The notes beneath the pieces are model-generated. The model did no database searches, was not told the DNA's origin, and was given only the letters and a program-made list of their open reading frames with translations. Below are positions 38,694-50,949 of a stretch of DNA of 64,000 bases, piece after piece; positions within the stretch are counted from its first letter, which is position 1, and every line of letters starts with the position of its first letter. Position numbers and translations under genes: made by a program. Location: positions 190,001 to 254,000 of the forward strand of contig JAODUO010000552.1 of NCBI GenBank assembly GCA_025642075.2, in the 5' to 3' direction. This DNA comes from Ridgeia piscesae. Taxonomy: Eukaryota; Annelida; Polychaeta; Sabellida; Siboglinidae.

Positions 38694-41600
38694 TATGTAA
38701 AATATGCACACGCCTTATGTGCGTCTATGGACATCTTCAGCGTATGACCCGTCGAATCTACCACTTAGACCCAATAATAGCAGGGGGTGACGCCCGAGAA
38801 GTCAGCCAAAGATTCAGTAGCCCACGACATGCCAGTATTGATTTCACAACCGTCACCCATATGTGCTTCAATCGCTCCAGTTAGAGAACATATTAACACG
38901 TTAACTTCATTATGCTGTATAACACAGTCACACCATCTTCACATATCTTCAACATTTATCCAACTCCGATTGCTGGTTTTGAATTACAGGTTGACTTGGT
39001 CAGCAACAGCAACGCGCGAGCCACACATAATATTCATAATTCATTAAACGGCGACCATCTATCAATCATATTACGGACTAAATATTATCTTCCTAATAAA
39101 AGTAGCATCCACAGTTATGAAAGTTAGCAAACTGTTTCAAGAAATTTGTTTCCTTAGCAGCTGCCATACACGATAGAGAGTGAAAGAGAGAGAGAGATGG
39201 GAGAGAGAGGGGAGAGAGAGGGGAGAGAGAGTGAAGAGAGAGGGGAGAGAGAGAGAGAGGAGAGAGAGAGAGAGGGAGGGAGGACTTACAACATTGCGCT
39301 CTCTGTCTTCCTTGGATTCACCACGGCGTGGAAGAAGTGGTGCATTAATTCCAGTCAAGTCTTCCCAGGTGCCGTGAAAGTCGTATGTCAGCAAGTTGAC
39401 GAAGTCTAAAAGTCTGTTGACCAATATCAGTATCCGGTGTGTATATGTACAACATATCGAAGTCCAAAAATTGTAAGATTGCAGTATGCAAAGATCCATA
39501 AAATCTTCGCTTATAATTAAATATATGATATACTATTGACAGGAGAGTTTCTGCTTTGTATTAGTCCGTTTTTTATGTAGTGACATGCAAAATGCCAAGT
39601 TTAATATGTATGCATTTATATGACATTCAGCTACATAAACACCTTAAACATTTTGATCAGGTGATATTAATAGAAAAATGTTAAATTATATCAGTCAACA
39701 TAAGCGAATAAAACGATCTTCGAAAATTGAGATATTGTCATAAATCTATCTAAATATTTGTTTTTACAGGGGGAATTTTAATCATCAATGGAGCCATAAC
39801 AAAATTACAGAATCAAAATAATTGTGCTCAATAGGCTGTTACAACTAGACTGCCATCCAAAATTCGGCAAAATGATGATCTTTGGAAAAATACAAATTAC
39901 AGTTGTCAAAACTTTCAAGAAGTAGGGATCTGCTCGTATCTTGATAAAAGAACATGCACACCAGGTAGATATACCTTTTGATGCAAAAAGTGCAATTTTT
40001 CTGCCTAATACAAAGATTCGGCCTTACCGAGCAAAAAAGGTATTAAGCTTCTTCATGTCAACACTAGTTTCCATTGTAACAAAGAAACTTCCCTCCATTT
40101 ACCCGGTGACAGATGCGATATTTTGACGGATGGAATATTGTAATCGCTTGCTACTTATTAACAGCCACTCACCAAATACTGGTTTTATTTCTATGAAGCA
40201 CAATTGGATAACGATGTGTACGGCATATTTTCCAGATTTGTCCTCCTCTTACTTTCCCGGGAAAAGGAGGCGTGATAGAGAAGGCATAAGAGGACTGAGG
40301 CTTTTTGATAGTTTTCAACAAATGTTGTATGAAGGAAGGAACGTTTTATTTCAACAATGTTACAATTATAACCCTTGCTAAATTGCTGTTTTAGAATAAG
40401 TCAATTCAAGGTGGTTTGCTAAGTTGAAGAAAATGGTGTGATGTTATTTTACCAAAGTACCTTTTTATAAGAAATGTGATAAACCAGCCCCTAAAACTAT
40501 TGTCTCTTTAAGACAACACCTTGAGATAGCTGTGGGTGGGAGAAGACAGTTACATTTTCAGCCAAATATTAGTGTATATATTTAATAATATATAATATAA
40601 TATTTAATAAAAACAAATAGGCGATCCCAGAACATATTGGAAGTTTTATTTTTAGCGTCCACATTGTTGTTGTCAAATTACTCACTAAACTACTGAACAT
40701 TAGATATATTTTCCATTCACTGTACAACCCCGAAGTTTAGAAAATGAAAGTGTTCCTTTTTTGTGTATTCATGAATAATATATTTAATCACAAAACAATA
40801 CATGCTACATTGTAAACCTGTATCAAGTACATATTATTTCTAGTAACCCTATTTTGCTCAATTATACTAGTGGGTGAGATAAATGACACTGGCTACGTTG
40901 GACGAAACACATCAGTGACATTGTGACTTTGACGTAAAATGTCAACGAATTGATGAACTCGAAATATAGTTGTTGACAGAAGCCAGTGTATATTCACAGC
41001 ACATTTAATCAGAAAACAATTAAATGATGCTAAATGTAAAATGTATTTCGAGTATGCACAATTCGTGGTACCATTGCTATGCGAAATTGTATTAGTGGAG
41101 GACAGTAAATGGTTTGATTAAACCGCCTATGCTGCAATAACGACGTAAATTACATTTTGACATACACATTGCACCTTCCACGAGAAGTGACATGAATGTT
41201 TTTATCAAAGGTAAGTATATAGTCCTCACCTACATATTCGTCTAATTTCGTAACCAGCATCAATGTCGTGTTTGCCAGGGGGAACAGCTGCTGTTAATAG
41301 AAGGCGGGGTTTTCTAGTCAAACGCGCTTCTACAGCAAAGGCTTCCTTCAGTATCTACAAATAATATACATAACCATAACACACCCAGTGTATAAAATCT
41401 ACGCGGACATGCAGCAGGGCAAATGATGACGTTGATATCAAAGCGATATAAATTATACATTGGTAGCGGAATGTGGTCAATATTTGAGGGAGAGGTTCAA
41501 CAATTTAAGTTTGAGTGTGTGCTGCGTACTAGCATACGAACACATATGTGTATATGTTGAAACCTCACTACCAAAATTACCATAGGAACTAGAAAAAGTA

Positions 41601-43063
41601 TACTGACTACTAATGTAAAGTTATCAGCAGGACTAATCAATAAACGTTACGTTATATAAAAACAAGTGTGGATACTGTTGTAGTACTAGCTTAATATTGT
41701 ACGTACACGGTAAATGCCATACTAACCATCACAAGCGTTGCATATTTATACTTGTCTTTTCTAGGACTCCCACGAGATCCAGGGTATTGAAAGTGTAGAT
41801 CGAGTCCGTCAAAACCATTGTTTCTAAGAAATGTGATACTTGTTTTCGCGAACTTCCTCATACGCATTCTGTTCTGCAATATGACTCGTATTTGCTTTGT
41901 ACCAAGATTCCAGCCGCCTACTGAGAGCAGCGTCTTTAGTCCTGTGTATCTATGTTTAATAGCCTTCATTCTTTCATACCTAAACATAGGAATCACCTTG
42001 TACAGCTGTCACAACTATTATGGATAGCTGAATATAATGTATGTTTATTTGCGTGCACGAATCATTTTATGATCTATGTAAATGCAGCAAACCAAGATCA
42101 GCTTTCTGGAAAGTTGTTTAGATATGGGTTAGATGTTGCTCAGTTATCTTTCAGAAGCGAAGAGTTGGTAATACACCAAGTTCATGTTCGTAGGTGTTCG
42201 TGACCTTTTTTACAGACTTTAGTGAGTTGCTAGAAGGTCAATGTGTGGATCCATCAACGTTTGTCTGGGTGACTGTTGTAATAGTTTTCTTTATTCAAAC
42301 TGTAAGTCGAAACAAATTTAAATTGGTTTATACAAATTTCACCATATCTCAAATGAGAGTTGAGATGAGTTGATTCTAAACATCACAATATATCAAGTTT
42401 ATACATTTATGCCCATTCTATAATCCAATATATATAATCACAACCTACATGCCCTTCATCCAACGCGTTGATTTGTCATTCCACTCAAAAGGCGCGAGTG
42501 AATTGCCCTCCAGCTTGGCATACGCATAAATGACGTGAGTGCACAGACTGCCGTCAATGTTTTCCGGAACAAACTTTCCTTTTCCATGCCTGTACTGTGC
42601 CCAGTTAGTGTAATAACATACACGTTTGTAATTATCTATAAAATACCATAACAGATAAACACAACTTTTTACACATACGCACACACATACGCACACACAC
42701 ACGCACGCACGCACGCACGCACCACCACACACACACACACACACAACACACACACACACACACAAACAAACAAACACACACACTCACACAAATTCAATTT
42801 CAGATGCATGAGCAATGTTTTCGTTAGTGTGTGTGGGGGCATGTATGAATATTATATTATGTTATATTGTTTGTATACATTCTTGAAGTGATCTAGCGGT
42901 TTAATCACGAAAAACCTTGGCGGAAAAAGTCGCTCAATGTACATTTCAGTATGAGCTACTGTTGACTGGACTAAATCAAATAAAAACCGGCAGAAAGAAA
43001 TGGGAAAACAACTGAGGTATTTTTCCAAAGACAGTCAAGACCTATAAAATCACCATGCATGCA

Positions 43064-43094
<31 letters not shown>

Positions 43095-43284
43095 TACGTG
43101 CTGCGTACATACGTACATACGTACGTACGTACGTACGTACGTACGTACATACATACATACATACATACATACATACAAATACATACATACATAGCATGCA
43201 TGCATACATACATACATACATACATACATACATACATACATACATACATACATACATACATGACACACATCACACACACATAAC

Positions 43285-43364
<80 letters not shown>

Positions 43365-44649
43365 TACATACATACATACATACATACATAAATATGATAT
43401 CTGGTATAAACAGTTTTAAATAAAGACATTGCAGTACCCATCGTAAGTGGAGAACTGACTGTTGTGTTGAAGCTAGGGTGTATCTTCATAGCGTGTGTTG
43501 GGTGAATATATGTTGTATTGTGTTTGGGGGTGGAAGACATCAGTGTGGTTGATTGTGTTTTTACGTACAAGCATAACAACTAATGTTTGAGCGCATGTTT
43601 GTTTTTTGTAATTTTGAATGAAATCGTACTTAGCATGCTTTATAACACCATGTAATCTTTGTGAATAAAGTGTAATACATTGCTTTGCAAATACACGATA
43701 TCTACCGTAAACATATATTTGTGGTGGTTACTTATATTGTGAAAATTAATCAAGGTTGTGATTGCTATCTGTCACTGTTGTCGATAAGTGGGTAGTTTAT
43801 TATGTATAAATATAGTATGCAATTGTAATTCCTGAATGGGTGACATATCGTTCACTTTTATTAAGTTTAGTTTTGTAAACAATGGGTCATTTACTTATTA
43901 TGTGCATTACAATGACTCAAAGATTAATCAGTGTGATCTTTTTCTGAAGTTGGTTAATTTTGTGAGAGTGGATACCCAAGTCAGTAAACAATAATTTACG
44001 TGTGGTATTAATAATGTGTTATTGCATTATTTAAATTAGCATTGGTTGAATTGAGTTAAGTCTATTGAGAATACAAATAATTAATCATAAGAAATTAAAA
44101 TTGTCAACCGTCATTACTGCTAAACTGTTTATTACAGAAACATATATTTAAAATATTTATGGCATATGGAAAACCATATGTTTGGATTTAGCCGCATTAA
44201 AGGAATATTTAGTTCTAGTTATTCAATAATTTGGTGGAGTTCCTCATTTATTTGTGCTTCAGCATCATCATTGTGTGTAATTGTGAAGTTGCTGATTCTA
44301 TTTAACAAAATGGTGTCGTCGGCATAACATAAGATATTGAACTCTGGACTAGCTAGTGAAGAAGCGTGATTGTATTTCAACTCTCAGACCTTTCTGACGA
44401 TGATATTTAAATTCCTTCTGTGGTGGTGAAATCAGGATTTGTCAATGCACACGTTAATAAGTGATGTAATGTTGAGAAATTACTGGTGCATATTGTACTG
44501 GAACTTTAAACAAATTCAAATTATATTGAAGAACCTCACTAATATGTGTGGAATATTTGCGTTGAATTATCAATGACACTGCAAGGTGACTTACCTGCTA
44601 CACATCCTATTGCAAGCAGCAGGGATACTGTGTAGAAGTAAGTCGCCAT
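36904..44649 (-). CDS. Chitinase-like GH18 protein, copy B (complete, 8 exons, predicted inactive)
   Basis: Complete secreted GH18-domain protein. Exons on the minus strand: 44649-44595, 42635-42449, 41979-41727, 41354-41230, 39413-39290, 38596-38411, 37955-37830 and 37056-36904. They join with consistent phases into 1,209 nt, 402 residues plus TAA. Residues 1-18 form a signal peptide. C25/C50 and C312/C379 match conserved GH18 disulfides. SVGGW lies at 100-104, LLTYDFHG at 214-221, TYGRSF at 271-276 and DDFSGTFC at 372-379. The domain has the family's usual length, and there is no CBM14 chitin-binding domain or linker after it. The catalytic motif reads DGLDLHFQYPG: the acid Glu is Gln145 and the third Asp is His143. 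The conserved active-site Trp in the GG.MVW strand is Met367. By analogy with known chi-lectins it probably binds chitin-like sugars without cleaving them. The frame is intact, arguing against a pseudogene. Confidence 0.9.
37057..37829 (-). other. Intron 7 of copy B with a (GT)n tract
   Basis: GT/AG bounded. Holds (GT)n with CATGCGTGCG interruptions at 37,421-37,515. Nothing else is recognised. Confidence 0.8.
38600..38684. repeat. (AT)n tract immediately upstream of the exon 6 acceptor of copy B
   Basis: About 75 bp of AT ends within about 12 bp of the acceptor at 38,597, so the intron has no normal pyrimidine tract there. Confidence 0.9.
39179..39283. repeat. (GA)n tract abutting the exon 5 donor of copy B
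   Basis: About 100 bp of GA-rich, purine-only sequence on the plus strand (CT-rich in the transcript), starting directly after the GTAAGT donor. Confidence 0.9.
39414..41229 (-). other. Intron 4 of copy B
   Basis: 1.8 kb of AT-rich intron. No mobile element or antisense gene recognised; the small plus frames at 39,941-40,381 show no family features. Confidence 0.7.
42668..42790. repeat. (CA)n/(CGCA)n microsatellite in intron 1 of copy B
   Basis: CA repeats with internal GCAC and AAAC variants, about 30 bp beyond the exon 2 acceptor, the same place where copy A has (AT)n. Confidence 0.95.
43053..43392. repeat. Compound microsatellite (GTGC, GTAC, CATA, CA)
   Basis: Successive runs of GTGC, GTAC, CATA, a CATGCATGCAT junction, CATA, CA and CATA again, in intron 1 of copy B. 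Overlapping frames on both strands are low-complexity. Confidence 0.95.
44100..44365 (-). mobile_element. LINE fragment in intron 1 of copy B
   Basis: Resembles 51,671-51,880 in the spacer LINE: GGCATATGGAAAACCATAT and a minus-strand YADDT-like codon run at about 44,310-44,330. Homology may extend left to about 43,650. Confidence 0.5.
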
Positions 44650-44692
44650 CCTTCCTAAGGGTTTCGTAGCCCAATCAGAACCACTGGTCAAG

Positions 44693-44703
44693 AATAAATA
44701 CAC
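44693..44703 (-). promoter_or_regulatory. TATA-like core promoter of copy B
   Basis: TATTTATT on the minus strand begins 51 bp upstream of the copy B start codon, the same spacing as in copy A. Upstream similarity to copy A continues for about 100 bp (near 44,720-44,800 versus 11,410-11,520), which may hold shared regulatory sequence. Confidence 0.5.
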
Positions 44704-44859
44704 AGCAATTAGTGCTGGCAAAGTATTTGGGAGTTTAACACCTGTGAAAATATACATAATGATGGAAGAATTTTCAACAATTTGAATGGAATAGTTGGAA
44801 TTTGAATAATTGTGTAAAATATTTAGGTATTAAATGAGGCTCTACACCCTCAGAATGTT

Positions 44860-45400
44860 TTTATGTTTCCAACGGTGTTCGACAAGGTTATTGCGCCTGG
44901 TCCTAGTGGTATTCAGATTTTGTTGAACATTTGTGTAAAATGGTTTTAAATTTACATTGAGTATAACCTTATCAAGTCGTTATATATGGTATTCAAACCA
45001 TGTGGCTTTTATCTGAAATGTTCAGATATCTATGTGAACAAAAACAAACTTGCTTATGTTGAAACATTATATGTTTTGGTGTTGTAATATGCAATGAGCT
45101 TAAAGATCATGAATATTCTTTGAGACCTCTAAATAATAAGTGTTATGCCTAGTCTAACAATATTATCAGAACATTGCAATACTGTTCCGTAGGTGTTAAA
45201 CTCCCAACTCTGAGGAAACATTTACAAGGGCACATATTTAAAAGCTAAACTTGCCTACAACAATATGCATAGATGGATGCTGGGATACCACAATGGGACA
45301 ATGCGAATAGCATATTTGTTAATAATGCAATTCATACATTAAAAGCATCGTCTTAGACTAAGTAACAATATAATAAATGCTATGTACACTATGTAAAAAG
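44860..45400 (+). mobile_element. LINE RT fragment related to 15,485-16,160
   Basis: CCAACGGTGTTCGACAAGG matches 15,497. After indels, ICFGVVICNELKDHEYSLRP, NNIIRTLQYCSVGVKLPTL and FVNNAIHTLKAS recall the C-terminus of that RT family. Dead. Confidence 0.6.
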
Positions 45401-45449
45401 AATTTGAAATATTAAATGGCCCAATGTAAATACCTGTAATGTAATTTAA

Positions 45450-45775
45450 GTATTTGTGTAATATCTTAACTCTTCTTCTCTTCTCTTCTTCTCTCAGATA
45501 CTGGACGGGCCCTTTCCAGGGCGTTTAAAGTCCAACGAGAATTTGTGAGGCCACTACAGGTTACCCATTTACCCCGTGTGGGATCTTTTACTTCCCCTAG
45601 CACAGACACCAGACAGAAGGGACCACCGGCTTTTAGTGTCTCTTCCGAAAGACACATGCAAATGGGGGGGGGGAAAGAAATTGCCTAAGTTTCGAAACGG
45701 CGGTAGGTGGGATTGAACCACCGTCCCCTCGACTGACAGTCCGGCCCTCTACAACACGACCACCGCTCCCCATAT
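45450..45775 (-). mobile_element. tRNA-derived SINE
   Basis: The minus strand starts GGGAGCGGTGGTCGTG near 45,772 and has the Pol III B box GGTTCAATCCCACC near 45,708-45,721. The remainder is non-tRNA sequence ending in an AGAAGAG-rich tail. A tail fragment recurs at 1,930-2,000. Confidence 0.75.
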
Positions 45776-45937
45776 CATTAATATTTGTGTACTCATATGT
45801 TTAACTTATTTATTAAAACAAGTTAACTACTGCTTATTCTACACAGTTACATTATCTAACCTGATTTAATATTTATCCACTCATATTTAACTTATTTATT
45901 TTGTAAAGGCTATTCATATGTGTATATCAATTGTATA

Positions 45938-47026
45938 CAGTAAAACTTGTCTTGGGCGACTGCCCCTTCAGCCCAGCAAAAGTGGTCGCTCAAGACAGGT
46001 GGTCGCTTATAACAGGTTGCACACAAAATCAGATCGGCAGAATGCTGAATGTATATACGCATGTGTGTATTCTATGAACCAGCAGGCAGGCAAGCATTAT
46101 ACCAGGCCACATTAGACAACGTACAAACGCATTGGGATACAAGTTAATAGTGTATTATATTCAACAGTGTTAATATCAGATTTACATTTCTGTCCACTGA
46201 AAATTCTTCGAGCACTTTTCACCTAAAAGCATCACTTTCTTAAAAAAGCCATATATAGTTGTCTGCTTAAAGCAATTTGCTTTACTGTATACTTCAGTTT
46301 CAAACAATTGTTCTGCCTGGCAAATTGCACGGTGAACTGGGGCTGATTCGTAAATAAGCGCCGCTCAGTGCCTGTAGATGTTCAGCTGCCTGCTGACATG
46401 TGAGCCGGTTGTGATAGCAGCGCCTCAATATCTTCTGCCTCATCCTCGCGCACTTTGATTTTTGATTATATTCAACAGTGTTAATATCAGATTTACATTT
46501 CTGTCCACTAAAAATTCTTCGAGCACTTTTCACCTAAAATCATCACTTTCTAAAACAAAACCATATATAGTTGTCTGCTTAAAACAATTTACTTTACTAT
46601 ATTGTTCAGTTTCAAACAATTGTTCTGCCTGACAAATGGAAGCAGTGAACTGGGGCTGATTCGTAAATAAGCGCCGCGCAGTGCCTGTAGATGTTCAGCT
46701 GCCTGCTGACATGTGAGCCGGTTGTGATGGCAGCGCCTCAATGTCGTCTGCCTCATCCTCGCGCACTTTGATATACTATTCAAATAAATCGACCAATCAG
46801 ATAAATCGACGATGCAGGTAATGGGTGAACACGAAACCGACGACGAAGCAATTTCCGGTCGCTGTTAGTAAGTGAAAACAACGGTCGCGTGAACACATTG
46901 TATGGTCGCTGGTCGCGTTTGGCAGGTAGTCGTTCACGGCAGAAACGTTTACATCAGTAATGATCAGTGCCTAAGAAAGTGGTCGTTCAAGACGGGCGAT
47001 CGCTCATGACACAGGTTTTATTGTGT
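45938..47026. mobile_element. Pogo/Tigger-like non-autonomous element with internal tandem repeats
   Basis: The left end CAGTAAAACTTGTCTTGGGC and the right end, inverted, CAATAAAACCTGTGTCATGA have the look of pogo/Tigger termini, with TGGTCGCTCAAGAC blocks inside both. A 310-bp tandem duplication (46,157-46,466 and 46,467-46,776) fills the middle. Its frame reads ARMRQ.LRRC.HNRLTCQQ, which is unassigned. A second, inverted copy begins at 63,698. Confidence 0.65.
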
Positions 47027-47734
47027 GGGTTTAATTAAATTCGTATTTCAGTGACATGGGATTCAATACACTACAGGCGTCGCTTACAAAACAATACGAA
47101 CTTTGGAATTTGCTAGTATGTTTTGTTGTCGTAAATGATTCTCTAAAAACGAATTATGTATTGTCAAGTAAACCTGCATACACAGGCCTGCCAGTTGAAC
47201 ACACGAATATAAGAAGAAACATTTGCAAAATAATCCTATTTTAAAAACCTGTAACACTTATGTAATTCAAAATGTTGCAAAGGAATAAATAAAAAGTTAC
47301 ATTTTGAAGAAATACTTATAAAATAGACATCATAAGGAGGCCTGACGAGGCGAAGTCGCGCGAACAAATTCCCGTGCCGCGAGTCGAAATAGCGGCGCGG
47401 TAGTCGTTATAATTACAAGATTACCATCTGAGAATAAACTACTGATGACAAGTGGACGTTGAAGCCTTCGGTTTATCAAGAGTCCAACCCAAATTATCTA
47501 AGTATATACCGTCATTCTTGAGGTATTTTTTACATTATTTTTAAACACGCCACGCCACGAGGACCATGACGTTATGTCTTTTGGGGAGCAATGAATATTT
47601 CGTGCAATGTAAATGTTTTCTTCCAAATATGATGTCTTTTATGACAAACATCTTTTGCATATTTGTCAATCAGAATGTTTGTTTACAGTCCAAATGGATC
47701 TGTTTTGACGCGGATAGTGTAGTGCTGCTATTGG

Positions 47735-48015
47735 CCTAGCCTTCGACTAATGAGTAGTGGTTATAGCACATACGCCGGCCCTGGCATGCCGGCTGCCCGG
47801 GTTCAATACCTGGTCACGGCAGGCATGGCAGATTTGGTGTTAAAACCTGGCTCTTAACTTTGAGGAGTGTGTATCTCTCGTGAATTGGTAAATCACATTA
47901 TTGTCGGCCCCGTCTCAATTTAAGTCGTAAAAGAACCACTAAGTACAACAAGCACCATGTCCATGGGCATATGGCTGTACGGCATAGTCATACACAGAAA
48001 TTAGAAAGGTCGGCG
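47735..48015 (+). mobile_element. tRNA-derived SINE in the left arm
   Basis: The head has an A-box-like AGTAGTGGTTATAGCAC and the B box GGGTTCAATACC (about 47,800-47,811), followed by a conserved body including GGCATATGGCTGTACGGC. Different from the SINE at 45.5 kb. Confidence 0.7.
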
Positions 48016-48799
48016 TGGCGAAAATGTTCTGAACAAGGCTGACTAGTTCAATGAGATCTCATATAACTATAACTCAACTAAGTTTTCGACTGGCGGCACA
48101 TTAATTATTATCTTCACACTCAGTGGTTGACCACTAGTATATAACAAGTCGAAGATATAGGCCTAAGAGTAGGCTCCAACTGGCAGGCCGGTTTTATATC
48201 AATAAGTTGCGACGGCTTGGCTGACGGATTCACACACTTTATTATTTTTATTCCCTGGGATGAAGTTTTAATTAGCTCTGGTAAGAATGTAGCCTCGGTA
48301 TGTGGCCAGTTTGGGATACATTCAATTTTCAAAGCACACAATATGTATTTGATTGAGAAATCAAACAAGTCAAGTAAATAACTACTTGTCTTAAATAATA
48401 ACAAATCACGTGGTGAGATAGAATATTATGGAAATCTCACTACGCTTTGGCTTGCACTGAAAGGCAAAGTATGTTAGAGTGCACAACGACTGTTGTAGTA
48501 ACTTACAAGGTAACTTAATATGTAAGCAAAAACTTTGGCTTTAAGCACGATGTCCGGTATATCTAAAGGAGTATATATATTATATATACCGATATATCAT
48601 TAAAGAAAAATGTATTATAAAACATGAACAGCGGCTGGAAGTCGGATGAAGCAGAAACCGGGAAGGTGAGTAAACGGCTTATGAAAACGACCCATGTCAT
48701 AATTACCTTTTTCGGTGTGTATGTGTTCGGAATGTCATTCAACATCATTTCCGGTAGACAGAAGTCAGATATTATATTTTTAAATTGTGTTTAATATCA

Positions 48800-49152
48800 A
48801 TTTAATGCCGTCGAGTCGACATAAATAAGCCGATGTCACAGGACGTGAGCGATTAGCTCATCACATCCACATCAGGACCGCAAAGGTCAAAGCCCCCCAA
48901 AAAGACGATTTCGTGAGTGTGCATTGCGAAATCTAAATAAAGAAAACAATTATCAATATGTTAACAATTTAAAATTAAAACAAACAAGTCTGCATTATAC
49001 ATAATTCACATTAATGATGTAACCTTAGGTTTGGGAATATATCCGCAAATCGCGACACATCGTCTTTGCGGTCCTGGTGCTTCTGTGATACGCTAACCGG
49101 TCATGCCCTGTGACATCGATGGCTTATTTACGTCGACTCGACGGCATTAAAT
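48800..49152. mobile_element. TTAA-flanked MITE with ~95-bp inverted ends
   Basis: Ends TTTAATGCCGTCGAGTCGAC and the inverse near 49,150; similarity extends through TAAATAAGCC and GATGTCACAGG. The TTAA at the borders suggests a piggyBac- or Kolobok-type superfamily. It is truncated in the right arm (60,731-61,000) and absent from the third copy near 22.98 kb. Confidence 0.7.
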
Positions 49153-50369
49153 TGCTCTAAAAAACACAATTAAAACTTTAATATCTGACTTCTTTGTATC
49201 GAAAATGATGTAGAATGACATTCCGAGCATATATTCATCAAACAAGGTGGTAACATTATTTTGAAAAAGCCCTAATATTAATTTAATGTAGGTCAGTTAA
49301 CTGGAAAATTTCCCTTAATTCATCCATTAGAGTTGAGAAAGGGAGACAACGTTTCAGAATAAAGACCGCCACCGCTCCCTGTTACCGATGTGCTTCTATT
49401 TTAATATAGTTTACTGGGAATACATACCGGTTAAGTGCCTTACTTTGAACACGACAGCGCACAAAATCCCAACTTGAACGTGGCGTTCCAAACGTAGACT
49501 GGGTCACGTGATAAATAAACACCACCAGGGCAATGAAGCAGACGCTATCAATACTATAATATGTATATAAGGTAAACGTCATATCACGTAGCAGTATGCA
49601 TTGGATGATTCATATCCGACACCAATATTACATTAGTCCTTTGGTGGTTGATAATTGTTCAAGCAATTATTGTTAAAACGTATTAAACAACACGCGATAA
49701 CATATAATGCATGCTCCTGGTGTTATGACAGACCAAAGAGTATACATATGAAGAATATCAACTATTAGATAGTAGCTGCGGGAACCAAACGCGCACAGAT
49801 CACACTCAATCTCGGACGTCTCGTCATTTAGTATGGTATCTGGTTTAAAGCTGCTACCTCCACTCATTCACGTAACAATCGTTTGCTCCTAGCGATTACT
49901 AGTAATTTCACAAAAAGCGAAGGTATCAAATACTACGTAATGATTGCCTAATTAGTTTATGCATACATGGTACTTCTTTTTCTGAAATTAATAAAATACA
50001 TATACGGAACCTAACTAATGAAATGGAGCTCTGAGCGGAATACGCTTTAGTCTTCACGCGAACGAGGCTTGGGGGGAAATTGACCTTCACCCTGTCGAGT
50101 TGTTTATGTTTAAGAAGAGCGAGTTTAGGCACAAACATGATTTTTATATGCCACCAACACGGCAAATTAAGCAGACAAAGACAGCATCGACGCATGATTG
50201 GGAAACAATATGGAACTATGCAGAGAACAGCATCACTTCGGAACAGTAACAGTGCCCTTTGCAAGCTACTGGCACCGTGGGCCGGAGTGCTATTGCCGTT
50301 GCGGCCGTAGTGTCTGTTCGCACAGATAGGTTAGTAATTGTGAATTGCTCAGCTATAATCCTATAATCA

Positions 50370-50371
<2 letters not shown>

Positions 50372-50438
<67 letters not shown>
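50372..50438. repeat. (AT)n microsatellite in the left arm
   Basis: About 65 bp of AT; the right arm has only a short ATATTTATATACG at the same place (57,832). Confidence 0.95.
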
Positions 50439-50439
<1 letters not shown>

Positions 50440-50949
50440 GGCATATGAGATAAACGTCGTTGATATTACTGTTGTTTTTATTAAATTTATGTTATTGTTT
50501 ACCTTCAACCTTGGCGCTTATTCAGCCAATGCCATGGTACGACAAAATACCAAGGTATGGCTATGCTATGACTTTGCCAGGCAGAGACTACGTGGCAAAT
50601 ACTTAGATGACTACGAAATGTCAGTAATTTATTATAATACTTAACTATGTAATTTGTATGTCACAAATGGTATGTAGCAGGTTAACTACGCCTAATTAGT
50701 CTACTAGTAGCTAGGCATAATGCAAATGCATAAGTGATCCGTAACAATTTACTTAGGCCTTCGTTATACTTATTCATAATGACAATTTTTAATAATGTCG
50801 CTGTCATAGGAGCCACCATAATTTCATGATCTAAAATAGTATGGTCCTTTGTATACAAGATGTCTAACTCAAATGTTTATTTAGTAAGAAGCTTTAAGTA
50901 AGAAAGTGTAATGTGGTGTGGAGATGGGCTAATGAACATTAACATATAT

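Larger units (their letters stand above)
46320..50795 (+). repeat. Left arm of a large inverted duplication
   Basis: Collinear in inverted orientation with 57,452-64,000. Anchor pairs: 47,761 with 62,205; 49,071 with 60,820; 49,476 with 60,395; 50,080 with 58,125; 50,540 with 57,730; 50,745 with 57,510. The arms carry the same SINE, pogo-like element and TTAA-flanked MITE. Identity is high but with many substitutions and indels, so this is not an assembly hairpin. The outer boundary is unknown because the partner leaves the window. Confidence 0.85.

Noticed and set aside
43050..43579. Overlapping frames of 110-160 codons
   Set aside because: They read through the compound microsatellite in intron 1 of copy B.
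36904..44649. Copy B as a pseudogene
   Set aside because: All eight exons keep frame, splice sites and structural cysteines; only catalytic residues are changed, which fits a chi-lectin.
47735..47812. Possible standalone tRNA gene
   Set aside because: A and B boxes are present but no complete cloverleaf or anticodon arm could be drawn, and a non-tRNA body follows; it is a SINE head.
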